A stretch of DNA of 64,000 nt. Source: Streptomyces spirodelae. GTDB lineage: Bacteria > Actinomycetota > Actinomycetes > Streptomycetales > Streptomycetaceae. This document shows, piece by piece, positions 32,920 to 42,298 of the stretch. Made by a program: the position numbers and the translations under genes. A model generated the notes under the pieces. The model was not told where the DNA came from. It ran no database searches and saw nothing but the letters and a program-made list of their open reading frames with translations. The first letter of the stretch is position 1; every line of letters begins with the position of its first letter. The stretch spans positions 1-64,000 of the forward strand of contig NZ_JAFFZN010000033.1 of the NCBI RefSeq assembly GCF_017676385.1. Direction: 5' to 3'.

Positions 32920-35262
32920 ATGTCGCCCACGCCGTCCCTCGCCTACTCGGACGTCCGCAACGTCAACCTCGGCCCGCTGCGCGAGGCGGTGCGCGAATGG
33001 GGAAAGCTCCCCGAGGAGTTGCGGAAGTCCATCACCAGTTTCAACCGCACCGTGTCAGGGCCACTGGAGTCCTCCGACTGGAAGGGTGACGCCGCCGAGG
33101 CCGCGTTCAAGAAGTTCCGGCACATCCGCAGCCAGATGACCGAGGCCGCGGGCGAGGCCGAGAACATCGGCACCGTGATGTCGGAGGCCCTCAAGGCGTT
33201 CGAGGGCGCGCAGGAAGACCTCAAGAGGATCGAGAAGGCGGTCTCCGCCAAGCTCCCGGACGGCAGCGAGAGCTGGCTCAAGGTCAACCCCGAGGAAGGG
33301 GTCGTCTATCTGCAGTCGCCCGACGGCAAGCCGGTGACTCCCGGCCAGCAGAAGGCGTACCACGAGACGATCGTCAGCTACAACAACCGCATCCGGGAAA
33401 TCCTGGAGAACGCCGCCATCGCCGACAAGCGGCTCAAGACGGCTCTGCAGATCGACCCGGAAGGCAAGGGCTTCAACGACGACATCGCGGCACACCTCAA
33501 GGACGTCGACAAGGAAACCAAGGAAGACGTCGACGCCGCGTTGAAACTGGCCCAGGACAAGGGCCCCGAGATGAGCGAGAAGGAGCTGTCGAGGCTCAAC
33601 GGCCTGCTGGCCAAGAACGCCAAGAACGCCGACTTCGCCGAGCAGTTCACGCTCGGCATGGGCCCCAAGGGCTCGATCGACTTCTGGTACAACATGGCCA
33701 AGCCCAGGACCGAGGATCGCGGCCCGTCGGGCTCCGTCAGGGTGGACTGGACCAAGGGCGAGGCCGCCAGGCGCGCCGCGCTCCAGGACAACCTGGGGGT
33801 CGTGATGGGCCTGGCCAGCAACTCCAACTCACCCGAGATGACGCAGTGGAAGAAGGACATGCTGGACATCAGCATGGACCGTATCCACGCCGACGAGGCG
33901 AAGGGCAAGCCGTACGCGTCCCAGGGCCCCTACAACGCGCAGGTGCTCAGCAATCTCATGCGCACGGGGAAGTGGGATTCGAACTTCCTCAACAGCTACG
34001 GCGACAAGCTCCTGGACAAGGACCAGGAAAAAGCCGTCCACAACATGAAGAACGACCCGCCGAGCAAGTGGATCAGCGGCGGCCTCTCCGACTCCGCGTT
34101 CCTCAATTTCGGCGCGAAGAACGACGCGGGCGAGGACCCGGTCACCGGCCTCATGGAGGCGCTCAACCACAACCCGGACGCGTCCACCGAGTTCTTCAAG
34201 GACGAGGACCACTTCGACTACCTCACCAGGGAACGCGACTGGCCGGCCGACGGCGAGATAGCGGACGAGGGCAAGCTCAAGGACGTCAAGGGCGGGCACC
34301 AGTCGCTCGCCCACGCGCTGACCGCGGCGACGACCGGGCACGAGTGGGACGCCCCGCTGGCGCACCCGCCGAACCACACCAAGGACCAGGCGCACGTCAT
34401 GTCGGAGCTGGTCAAGGGCGTGGCGTCCAAGGACGACCACATCAAGCTGGAGGCCGGAATGCACTCGCCACTGGGGCGGGCCGCGGCCGAGTACACGCCG
34501 GACTTCTTCCGCGCCATGAAGGACGGCTCCGAGGACACCAAGCTCTTCCCCCTGCAGGGCGCGCAGGCCGATATGAACCACGTCGACGCGACCCGGTTCA
34601 TGCTCCGGCTGGGCCAGGACCCGGACGCGAACGCGGCACTGACCCAGGCCCAGAAGCTCTACACAGCCGAGACGCTGGAACACCACCTGGCCGGCGACCT
34701 GCCCGCCGGCCAGAAGTACGACGCCAGCCCCAAGGAGACCGTGCAGGAAATCCTCCGCGCCTCCGGAGAGACCTCAGGAACCCTGGCCATCGGACGCCAG
34801 GAAGCCCTGATCGGGCCCGCGGTCGTGCGGGACGCGCAGTTCGAGAGCTCGACGCTGAGCGCACGCCTGTGGAGCAACACCGGCTTCGCCACCGCGGTGA
34901 TCCCCGCGACGGTCAAATGGATGAGCCCCGTGGGTGGCGCGGCCCTGGGCACCATCGTCACGGGCGGCGAGGGGGCCGCAGCTTACGACATCGACGCGAT
35001 GATCTCCCGCAGCGAGAGCATCGACAAGGCTGACGTCGCCTCCCAGATATACGACCGCGCCCAGAAGCGCGACATCCAGCAGAACGAGGCCATCCTCGAA
35101 GCCATCGAGAAGACCTACAACGTCGACACCTCCAACACCTGGGCGGAGATCTACTCCAAGGAGGGCTACAACGAGGCCGTCACCAGGGTGGGACGTACAG
35201 CACCCTTTCTGGACTCCATCGACCAGGTCAAAAGCCTTCCCGTGGACCGTCCCGACTCATAG
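32920..35262 (+). CDS. Cassette A large WXG-like protein (780 aa), DUF6571-like
   Basis: Residues 1-110 form a helical hairpin with a WxG turn (SSDWKGDAAEAAFKKFRHIR, W54-G56). Residues 200-300 contain LLAKNAKNADFAEQFTLGMG, a pattern I associate with DUF6571 proteins. Two later motifs (DYLTRERDWPADGEIADEGK; EYTPDFFRAMKDGSEDTKLF) are shared with cassette B. The last 220 residues include a hydrophobic stretch (TGFATAVIPATVKWMSPVGG) and a coiled tail (ASQIYDRAQKRDIQQNEAIL). Signal peptide and known toxin motifs are absent. It may be exported by type VII secretion, but no eccC gene is in the window. Confidence 0.72.
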   Translation: MSPTPSLAYSDVRNVNLGPLREAVREWGKLPEELRKSITSFNRTVSGPLESSDWKGDAAEAAFKKFRHIRSQMTEAAGEAENIGTVMSEALKAFEGAQEDLKRIEKAVSAKLPDGSESWLKVNPEEGVVYLQSPDGKPVTPGQQKAYHETIVSYNNRIREILENAAIADKRLKTALQIDPEGKGFNDDIAAHLKDVDKETKEDVDAALKLAQDKGPEMSEKELSRLNGLLAKNAKNADFAEQFTLGMGPKGSIDFWYNMAKPRTEDRGPSGSVRVDWTKGEAARRAALQDNLGVVMGLASNSNSPEMTQWKKDMLDISMDRIHADEAKGKPYASQGPYNAQVLSNLMRTGKWDSNFLNSYGDKLLDKDQEKAVHNMKNDPPSKWISGGLSDSAFLNFGAKNDAGEDPVTGLMEALNHNPDASTEFFKDEDHFDYLTRERDWPADGEIADEGKLKDVKGGHQSLAHALTAATTGHEWDAPLAHPPNHTKDQAHVMSELVKGVASKDDHIKLEAGMHSPLGRAAAEYTPDFFRAMKDGSEDTKLFPLQGAQADMNHVDATRFMLRLGQDPDANAALTQAQKLYTAETLEHHLAGDLPAGQKYDASPKETVQEILRASGETSGTLAIGRQEALIGPAVVRDAQFESSTLSARLWSNTGFATAVIPATVKWMSPVGGAALGTIVTGGEGAAAYDIDAMISRSESIDKADVASQIYDRAQKRDIQQNEAILEAIEKTYNVDTSNTWAEIYSKEGYNEAVTRVGRTAPFLDSIDQVKSLPVDRPDS

Positions 35263-35386
35263 CGCGACAGTTCCCGGTCCGGCTTCCTCGCCGCCCTTCT
35301 CCCCGTGGTCGCGCTTTCTTCACCGTCCCGTTACGGGAACGGGAGAAACGCCCCATTTCGTCGGTTATCTGAAGACAACACCGGTA

Positions 35387-35443
35387 CTTCTCTTGTAAGT
35401 TCCTTTGCAGGTCGGAGATGTTCACCGACGAAAGCGGGGATTC
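35387..35443 (+). promoter_or_regulatory. Leader of cassette B (duplicated)
   Basis: The same CTTCTCTTGTAAGT and GATGTTCACCGACGAAAGCG blocks stand here as before cassette A. The bases between them differ (CTTTGCAG instead of TTCCTGGAGG). The 3150-bp offset is constant up to the start codon. Confidence 0.7.
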
Positions 35444-36055
35444 ATGTCTTTCCGGCAGGAGTGGGCGGGGCTGGTGGCCGACGCCCGTACCAGGCAGTCG
35501 ACTTCGACGCAGTTGAACGGTGCGGGAGACCAGGGGGGCGGCGGGAAGGGAGACGGAAAGTGGCTGCAGGTGACCGATGACCTCCTGCGCTCCTACGCCG
35601 AGAAGGTGGAGACAGCCGGCACCGCCTTCCAGAAGGTGGACAACGTCGCGATGCGGGAGACGGAGCAGGTTCCCGGCTCCATGAAGGGCTTCGCCAGCGA
35701 CGAGGCGTTCAAGCAGTTCCAGAAGATGTGGCGCGGCCAGATGGCGTACGTGAGGAAGAGGTACGCGGCCGTGGCCAAGACCCTCAACGACTGCGCGAAG
35801 AGCTTCAAGGCGACGGACGCCTGGACCAAGGAGCAGGTCGAGAAGATCGAGCGGGACAAGCGCGCCAAGGACAACCCGCTGCTGCCCGACAACTACCTGC
35901 TCAACCCGACGAACCCGGCCTTCCCCCTCGCTCCCGGGCTGCAGAGGCCCGGCCTGTCGACGTACTCGCCCCTGCTGGATCCGAACCTGACGGACAAGCC
36001 GGTGTACGGGCCTCCGGTGCCGCCGTCGGCACCGACGACCACGCCGAACTCCTGA
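35444..36055 (+). CDS. Cassette B small protein (203 aa), ESX-partner-like
   Basis: ATG 35444 corresponds to the start in cassette A; the ATG-type start further upstream is in the leader. The product begins MSFRQEWAGLVADARTRQST. It shares the central segment MRETEQVPGSMKGFASDEAF then QFQKMWRGQMAYVRKRY, and a similar C-terminus (KPVYGPPVPPSAPTTTPNS). The region in between differs in length and sequence, so the copies have diverged. The gap to the large gene is 21 bp. Confidence 0.75.
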   Translation: MSFRQEWAGLVADARTRQSTSTQLNGAGDQGGGGKGDGKWLQVTDDLLRSYAEKVETAGTAFQKVDNVAMRETEQVPGSMKGFASDEAFKQFQKMWRGQMAYVRKRYAAVAKTLNDCAKSFKATDAWTKEQVEKIERDKRAKDNPLLPDNYLLNPTNPAFPLAPGLQRPGLSTYSPLLDPNLTDKPVYGPPVPPSAPTTTPNS

Positions 36056-36076
36056 GGAAAGCGGGGAAGCAGGGCG

Positions 36077-38437
36077 ATGAGCGAGCACACTCTCGACTAC
36101 ACGACGGTACGTCACGTCGATCTGACGCCGCTGCGCGAAGCCGTGCGTGAGTGGGGCAAGCTCCCCGAGGACTTCATGGAGGTCCATACGAGCTTCGAGC
36201 GCACGGTCTCCAAACCGCTGACCACACACCAGTCCGGGTGGCACGGGGAGGCGAAGGACGCGGCGTTCAAAGCGTTCCGCAGCCTGCAGGGCCAGGTGAC
36301 GGAAGCCGCGGGGCAGGCCCGGAAGATGAGCATCGTGATGTCCGAGGCGCTCAACAGGATCCAGCAGGCCAAGGACGATCTGAAGGCCGTCGAGGACGAG
36401 GTGAACGCCAAGCCGAAGGACAAGGACGCCAAGAACTACCTTCTGCTGAACGAGAAGGACGGCGTCGTCTACATCGACCCGCCCGCGAGCGAGGACAGCC
36501 CGGGGCTGCGGAAGGCTTACCACGAGACGATCGCGGACCTCAACCGCCGCATCCTGACGGCACTGACCACCGCGTCCGAGGCCGACCAGGCGCTGAAGAC
36601 CGCCCTGCTGTACGACCCGGAGGGCGAGGGCTTCAACGACAACATCGCGGGCCACCTCGCGGACCTGGACAAGCAGGCCAGGAACGACGCCGACGCGCTG
36701 TTCAAGCTGGCGGGCGACGAGGACTTCAAACGGGACCCGAAGCTGATCTCCAAGGTCAACGGCATTCTCGCGAGGAACTCCGACAACCCCTACTTCGCCG
36801 AGGAGTTCGCCACCCGCAAGGGCGCCAAGGGCATCCTCGAGTTCTGGTACAGGACGGCGAAGCCGGACTACGAAGACGGCCCGTTCATGGAGCCGAAGAA
36901 GCGTCCGGCCGGGGTGGACAAGCAGCTCGCCGCGCTCCAGGACAATCTCAGCAACACCCTCGCCCTGGCCAGCCGCTCGACCTCGCCCGAGATGACGCAG
37001 TGGAAGCAGGACGTCATCGACCTCGGCTACAAACGGTTGCCGGGCGAGACGGGCCCCTACATGTCCGAGCCGCCCTACGGCTTCCAGGTGATGAGCAACC
37101 TGATGCGGACGGGGAAGTGGGACACCCAGTTCCTGCACGACTACGGCGACAAGCTGGTGGAGACGGACAAGAAGTCCTTCATCGGTCCCGGGGGCCGCGA
37201 GGAGGACCAGGGACACCGCAAGTGGCTCAGCAACGGACGGGCGCCCAACGACTTCCTCAACTTCGGCGACGCGAACGACAACGGCGCGGACCCGTTCACC
37301 GGCTACATGGAGGCGCTGGGCCACAACGCGGAAGCGTCCACGGACTTCTTCAACGACGACGACAAGTTCGACTACACGCTGCGGGAACGCAGGTGGCTGC
37401 CGGACGGTGAACCGTCGGGCGAGGGCCCGGACAAGGGCGCCACCGGGCCCCGGGTGGCCCTCGGTCACGCGCTGGCCTCCGCGACGACCGGCCACGACTG
37501 GGACGCTCCCCTGGCGCACCCGCCGTCCCACACCAAGGACCAGGCGCACATCATGTCGGAGCTGGTCAAGGGCGTGGCCGAGAAGGACGGCATCGAACTC
37601 GCCCCGGGGATGCACGACGGGCTGGGCCGGGCCGCGGCCGAGTACACGCCGGACTTCTTCCGCGCCATGAAGGACGGCTCCGAGGACACCAAGCTCTTCC
37701 CCATGGAGGGCGTCCAGGCCAACTTCGGCGACGGTGAGGCGCACGAGAACGACCACATGAACGTCACCCGGTTCCTCGTCAAACTCGGCCAGGACCCGGA
37801 CGCCAACGCGGCGCTGACCCAGGCCCAGAAGCTCTACACAGCCGAGACGCTGGAACACCACCTGGCCGGCGACCTGCCCGCCGGCCAGAAGTACGACGCC
37901 AGCCCCAAGGAGACCGTGCAGGAAATCCTCCGCGCCTCCGGAGAGACCTCAGGAACGCTCGCCATCGGACGCCAGGAAGCCGTGGTCGGAGCTGCCGTCG
38001 CCCGTGACGCGCAGTTCGAGAGCTCGACGCTGAGCGCGCGGCTGTGGGGCAACACGGGCTTCGCCGCCGCGGTGATCCCCGCGACGGTCAAGTGGATGAG
38101 CCCGGTGGGTGGCGCGGCCCTGGGCACCATCGTCACGGGAGCGGAGAGCGCCCTCGCCTACGACATCGACGCACGGATCTCCAGGAGCGAGAGCATCGAC
38201 AAGGCCGACATCGCCTCCCAGATGTACGACCGCGCCCAGAAGCGCGACATCCAGCAGAACGAGGCCGTCCTCGAAGCCATCGAGAAGACCCACCACGTCG
38301 ACACGTCCAACACCTGGGCGGAGATCTACTCCAAGGAGGGCTACAACCAGGCAGTGACCAGGGTCTCCCGCACCGCGCCCTTCCTCGACTCCCTCGACCA
38401 GGTCAAGAGCCTCCCCGTGGAACGCCCCGACTCCTGA
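36077..38437 (+). CDS. Cassette B large WXG-like protein (786 aa), DUF6571-like
   Basis: The architecture is as in cassette A: an N-terminal hairpin with WHG (W55-G57) and EAVREWGKLPEDFMEVHTSF, a DUF6571-like middle (ILARNSDNPYFAEEFATRKG), and a conserved C-terminal 220 residues. The C-terminal part is almost identical to its paralogue, with 143 identical bases at 37814-37956, while the N-terminal half is clearly divergent. ATG 36077 is preceded by GAGGAAAGCGGGGAAG. Its 3' end is convergent with the molybdenum enzyme gene, 27 bp away. Confidence 0.72.
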   Translation: MSEHTLDYTTVRHVDLTPLREAVREWGKLPEDFMEVHTSFERTVSKPLTTHQSGWHGEAKDAAFKAFRSLQGQVTEAAGQARKMSIVMSEALNRIQQAKDDLKAVEDEVNAKPKDKDAKNYLLLNEKDGVVYIDPPASEDSPGLRKAYHETIADLNRRILTALTTASEADQALKTALLYDPEGEGFNDNIAGHLADLDKQARNDADALFKLAGDEDFKRDPKLISKVNGILARNSDNPYFAEEFATRKGAKGILEFWYRTAKPDYEDGPFMEPKKRPAGVDKQLAALQDNLSNTLALASRSTSPEMTQWKQDVIDLGYKRLPGETGPYMSEPPYGFQVMSNLMRTGKWDTQFLHDYGDKLVETDKKSFIGPGGREEDQGHRKWLSNGRAPNDFLNFGDANDNGADPFTGYMEALGHNAEASTDFFNDDDKFDYTLRERRWLPDGEPSGEGPDKGATGPRVALGHALASATTGHDWDAPLAHPPSHTKDQAHIMSELVKGVAEKDGIELAPGMHDGLGRAAAEYTPDFFRAMKDGSEDTKLFPMEGVQANFGDGEAHENDHMNVTRFLVKLGQDPDANAALTQAQKLYTAETLEHHLAGDLPAGQKYDASPKETVQEILRASGETSGTLAIGRQEAVVGAAVARDAQFESSTLSARLWGNTGFAAAVIPATVKWMSPVGGAALGTIVTGAESALAYDIDARISRSESIDKADIASQMYDRAQKRDIQQNEAVLEAIEKTHHVDTSNTWAEIYSKEGYNQAVTRVSRTAPFLDSLDQVKSLPVERPDS

Positions 38438-38464
38438 CCCGCCCGCCACCGCGCCGCTGCCGGC

Positions 38465-40573
38465 TCACTCCACCAGCAGCACTCCCACCCGGTCCGGGGT
38501 CAGCGGCAGCTCCCGGTAGCGGCGCCCGGTGGCGTGGTGGACGGCGTTGGCGATGGCCGCCGGGGTGCCGACGATGCCGATCTCGCCGATGCCCTTGCCG
38601 CCCACGGGGTTGAGGTGCGGGTCGTGCTCCTCGATCCAGTGCGCGTCGATGTCGGGGACATCCGCGTGCGCGGGGACGTGGTAGCCGGCCAGGTCCTTCT
38701 CGACGAAGCCGCCGAGCGCCGGGTCCAGCGAGCTGTGCTCGGTCAGTGCCATGCCCAGACCCATCGTCATCCCGCCGATGAACTGCGAGCGTGCCGTGCG
38801 CGCGTTGAGGATGCGGCCCGCGGCGAAGACGCCCAGCAGCCGCCGCGTCCGCACCTCGCCGGTGACCGTGTCCACGGCGACCTCGGCGAAGACGGCGCCG
38901 AAGGCGTGCCGTGCGTACTCCTCCAGGGACTGGACGTCGCTCGTGGTGTCGACGGTGACGATGCTGCCGCCCGACTCGCGCAGCTCCCGGCACGCCTTGT
39001 GGACGGCCCAGCCCCAGGATGCGGTGCCCGAGGAGCCGCCTGCCAGCGGCGCTGTGGGCAAATCGCTGCTGCCGACGTCGATCCGGACGGCGTCCAACGG
39101 CACACCCAGCTCCTCGGCGGCGATCTGGGCGAGGACGGTACGCGCCCCGGTGCCGATGTCGGTGGCGTTGACCCGTACGTGGTACGAGGGGTCCGAGCCG
39201 TCGCCCAGCGCCTGGACGGATGCCGTGGAGGGCGCCACCAGCACCGGATAGGTGGAGGCTGCGACGCCGGTGCCCAGCAGCAGGTGGCCGTCGCGTCGGG
39301 TGGCGGGGCGCGGGTCGCGGCGCTCCCAGCCGAACCGGCGGGCGCCCTCGCGCAGGCAGTCGGCGAGATGGTGGCTGCTGAACGGTTTGCCGCTGTCCGG
39401 TTCCCGCTCTGGGATGTTGCGCAGCCGCAGCTCGACGGGGTCGATACCGAGTTCGGTGGCCACCTCGTCCATGGCGCACTCCAGCGCCAGCATGCCGGAG
39501 GCGTCGCCGGGCGCGCGCATCCAGGAGGGGGTGGGGACGTCCAGCGCGACGACCTGGTGACCGGTGCGGATGCCGTCGGCGCCGTACATCACCCGGGACG
39601 GTACGGCGGACTGCTCGACGAACTCGTCGACGGTCGAGGTGTGGGTGATCGCCTCGTGGCCGAGCGCCGCCAGCGTGCCGTCGTCGCGGGCGCCGAGCCG
39701 CAGCCGCTGGATGGTGGGCGCGCGGTGACCCACCACGGAGCACAGCTCGCGACGGGGCAGGACGACCTTGACGGCGCGCCCGGTGTGCCGGGCGCCCATC
39801 GCGGCGAGCACCACCTGGGCGCGCGGGGTGCCCTTGGAGCCGAAGCCGCCGCCGACGTGCTCGGAGACGACGGTGACCTGCTTGGGGTCGAGGCCGAAGA
39901 GCGCGGCCAGCGTCTGGCCGACCAGGGTGGCGCCCTGGCTGGAGTCGTAGGCGATCAGATGACCGCCCTCCCACACGGCGGTGGCGGCGTGCGGCTCCAT
40001 GGGGTGGTTGTGCAGCGGGCTGAGGGTGTAGGTGAGGTCGAAGCGGTGCGCGGCTGCCGCGTACTCCGCGTCGAAGTCGCCGGTCTCCCGGTCGCCGGGG
40101 TAGCCGCCATTGGCCTGCTCGGGGTGGTAGAGCTCCGGATGGTCGGCGCTCACCAGGCTGTCGTGCGGCTCCTCGGCGTAGCTGACACGCAGCGCCCGCG
40201 CCATCTCGCGCGCCGTCTCCAGCGTCTCGCCGACGGCCAGCGCCACGTACCAGCCGCGGTGCGGCACCCGCGGGGACTGGAGCAGGCGGAGGGTGGGGTC
40301 GTCGGGCTCGCCGAGCCGGGGCGCGTTGTCGTGGGTGAGGACGGCCAGTGCGCCGGGCAGCGCCAGGGCTTCGCCGTCGTCGATGCCGGTGACGCTGCCG
40401 CGCGGCACGGCCGCTGCGACAGGCCAGCCGTACGCGCAGTGCGGCGGGGTGTGCTCGGCGGCGTACCGCGCCGTTCCGGTGACCTTGGCGCGGCCCTCGC
40501 GGCGGAGAGCGGGGGAGCCGAGGACGCGCTGCGCCGTCGCGTCGGTGCGGGTGGTGGTGTCGTCTACAGCCAT
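38465..40573 (-). CDS. paoC: Aldehyde oxidoreductase, molybdopterin subunit (PaoC-like)
   Basis: This 702-residue subunit of the xanthine oxidase family oxidises aldehydes. It has VSEHVGGGFGSKGTPRAQVV, PTPSWMRAPGDASGMLALEC, VNATDIGTGARTVLAQIAAE and the C-terminal VGGKGIGEIGIVGTPAAIAN with the catalytic Glu. The YagR/PaoC subtype is supported by the neighbouring FAD subunit's extra Cys cluster. It is last in the operon order (41650 then 40634 then 38465, leftward). The 60-bp gap before it holds short repeats (GTCCTCGTCCTCGTC). No dedicated XdhC-like chaperone is adjacent. Confidence 0.93.
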   Translation of the reverse strand: MAVDDTTTRTDATAQRVLGSPALRREGRAKVTGTARYAAEHTPPHCAYGWPVAAAVPRGSVTGIDDGEALALPGALAVLTHDNAPRLGEPDDPTLRLLQSPRVPHRGWYVALAVGETLETAREMARALRVSYAEEPHDSLVSADHPELYHPEQANGGYPGDRETGDFDAEYAAAAHRFDLTYTLSPLHNHPMEPHAATAVWEGGHLIAYDSSQGATLVGQTLAALFGLDPKQVTVVSEHVGGGFGSKGTPRAQVVLAAMGARHTGRAVKVVLPRRELCSVVGHRAPTIQRLRLGARDDGTLAALGHEAITHTSTVDEFVEQSAVPSRVMYGADGIRTGHQVVALDVPTPSWMRAPGDASGMLALECAMDEVATELGIDPVELRLRNIPEREPDSGKPFSSHHLADCLREGARRFGWERRDPRPATRRDGHLLLGTGVAASTYPVLVAPSTASVQALGDGSDPSYHVRVNATDIGTGARTVLAQIAAEELGVPLDAVRIDVGSSDLPTAPLAGGSSGTASWGWAVHKACRELRESGGSIVTVDTTSDVQSLEEYARHAFGAVFAEVAVDTVTGEVRTRRLLGVFAAGRILNARTARSQFIGGMTMGLGMALTEHSSLDPALGGFVEKDLAGYHVPAHADVPDIDAHWIEEHDPHLNPVGGKGIGEIGIVGTPAAIANAVHHATGRRYRELPLTPDRVGVLLVE

Positions 40574-40633
40574 CGTCCTGTCCTCGTCCTCGTCCTCGTC
40601 CGCGTCCGTGTCCTCGTCCGTGTCCTCGGCTCC

Positions 40634-41653
40634 TCAGATCCCTGCGGCGCTGTTCGGGGTGTCGTCGGCCCGGGCGGTCAGGGTGGTCAGCAGGTGGACG
40701 GCCACACTGCGGGCCAGCGGCACCTTGAAGGCGTTGTCCGACAGCGGCCGGGCCGCCTCCAGTTCGGCGTCCACGGCGCGGGCGAAGCTCTGCGGCTCGG
40801 CCCGGGAGCCGATCAGGGCCTCCTCCGCGGTACGCGCCCGCCACGGCCGGTGCGCCAGCCCGCCGAACGCGAGCGTGGCGTGCCGTACGGTGCCCGCGCC
40901 GTCCAGCGCCACGACGACGGCGGCCGAGGCGAGCGCGAAGGCGTACGAGGCACGGTCGCGGGCCTTGCGGTAGGCGGCGCGGGCGCCGGCCGGCACCGGC
41001 GGCAGGGTGAGGTGCGAGATCAGCTCGCCGGGCCGCAGGACCGTGTCCCGCTGCGGGGTGTCGCCCGGCAGCCGGTGGAACGCGGCGACGGGCACCGTAC
41101 GGACCCCCTCCGGGCCGAGCACTTCGACCTCGGCGTCGTAGGCGGCCAGTGCCACGGCCATGTCGGAGGGGTGGGTGGCCACGCAGTGCTCGGAGTGGCC
41201 CAGCACGGCCATGTCCCGGTTGACGCCCCTCACGGCCGAACAGCCCGAACCGGGCTCGCGCTTGTTGCAGGGCGCGGTCAGGTCCTGGAAGTAGGGACAG
41301 CGGGTGCGCTGGAGGAGGTTGCCCCCGGTGGTGGCCTGATTGCGCAGCTGTCCGGAGGCGCCGGACAGCAGCGCCTGGGAGAGCGCCGGGTAGCCGCGGC
41401 AGACGGAGGGGTGTGCGGCCAGATCGCTGTTGCGCACGTTGGCGCCCACCCGCAGGCCGCCGTCGGGGGTGGGTTCGATCTCGTTCAGCGGCAGCTTGGA
41501 GACGTCGATGAGGTGCTCGGGCGTCTCGACACCGAGCTTCATCAGATCCACCAGGTTGGTGCCGCCCGCCAGGAACCGCGCGTGGGGCTGCGCCGCGTAC
41601 GCGGAGACGGCCTCCTCCGGGGTGGTGGCGCGCTCGAAGGTGAAGGGCCTCAC
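40634..41653 (-). CDS. paoB: Aldehyde oxidoreductase, FAD subunit (PaoB-like)
   Basis: This 339-residue FAD-binding subunit carries FLAGGTNLVDLMKLGVETPE and LRNQATTGGNLLQRTRCPYF. An extra Cys-rich loop, TRCPYFQDLTAPCNKREPGS then GC, matches the [4Fe-4S]-binding insertion of E. coli PaoB. GTG 41653 overlaps the stop of the small subunit gene (GTGA). It shuttles electrons from the 2Fe-2S subunit to the acceptor. Confidence 0.93.
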   Translation of the reverse strand: MRPFTFERATTPEEAVSAYAAQPHARFLAGGTNLVDLMKLGVETPEHLIDVSKLPLNEIEPTPDGGLRVGANVRNSDLAAHPSVCRGYPALSQALLSGASGQLRNQATTGGNLLQRTRCPYFQDLTAPCNKREPGSGCSAVRGVNRDMAVLGHSEHCVATHPSDMAVALAAYDAEVEVLGPEGVRTVPVAAFHRLPGDTPQRDTVLRPGELISHLTLPPVPAGARAAYRKARDRASYAFALASAAVVVALDGAGTVRHATLAFGGLAHRPWRARTAEEALIGSRAEPQSFARAVDAELEAARPLSDNAFKVPLARSVAVHLLTTLTARADDTPNSAAGI

Positions 41654-42246
41654 GCGGACACCCCCTCGGTACGGCGCGCGGCACCGTCCGTACGGCGCAG
41701 GGTCTGCTCGGTGACGTCCTCCAGCGCCTCGACGATGTGCGGGTATGCGCCGCACCGGCAGATGTTGCCGCTCATCCGCTCCCGGATCTCGTCCCGGTCG
41801 AGCTCGGCGGGCGCGCCGGTGGCCCGCTGCAGCACCGAGCCGGGGGTCGCGTGCGAGGGGTGGCCCTCGGCGGCCTCGCACAGCATGCCGACCCCGGAGA
41901 CGATCTGACCCGGCGTGCAGTACCCGCACTGGAAAGCGTCCCGCTCGTGGAACGCCTGCTGCAGCGGGTGCGGACGCTCCTCGTCGCCCAGCCCTTCGAC
42001 GGTGGTGAGATGCGCGCCGTCGTGCGCCACCGCCAGCAGCAGACAGCTGTTGGCGCGGCGCCCCTCCAGCAGCACCGTGCAGGCGCCGCACTGGCCGTGG
42101 TCGCAGCCCTTCTTGCTGCCGGTCAGGTCGAGCTGTTCGCGCAGCACGTCCAGCAGGGTGGTGCGGTGGTCGACGGTGACGGTGTGCGCGGTGTCGTTGA
42201 CGTGCAGGGTGACTGTTGAGCTGGTGGCGGTGCGCTGGGGGATCAC
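41650..42246 (-). CDS. paoA: Aldehyde oxidoreductase, 2Fe-2S subunit (PaoA-like)
   Basis: This 198-residue subunit holds two [2Fe-2S] clusters: GSKKGCDHGQCGACTVLLEG then NSC for the plant-type cluster, and CGYCTPGQ with NICRCGAYPH for the helical one. The start GTG 42246 lies near an AGGCGCG region; upstream frames are spurious. It has no twin-arginine signal, unlike E. coli PaoA, so this enzyme is probably cytoplasmic. It is the first gene of the operon. Confidence 0.94.
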   Translation of the reverse strand: MIPQRTATSSTVTLHVNDTAHTVTVDHRTTLLDVLREQLDLTGSKKGCDHGQCGACTVLLEGRRANSCLLLAVAHDGAHLTTVEGLGDEERPHPLQQAFHERDAFQCGYCTPGQIVSGVGMLCEAAEGHPSHATPGSVLQRATGAPAELDRDEIRERMSGNICRCGAYPHIVEALEDVTEQTLRRTDGAARRTEGVSA

Positions 42247-42298
42247 AGGGCGCGCCTCTCTTCGGCTCGGCTGCTGGATCGGTTTCGGTCTGTCCGGC

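Noticed and set aside
35228..37861. 877-codon minus-strand frame over cassette B
   Set aside because: Shadow of the WXG-like gene, low-complexity Val/Arg/Gly-rich translation.
38534..41908. 1124-codon plus-strand frame over the PaoABC genes
   Set aside because: Antisense shadow; the minus strand holds three genes with all family motifs.
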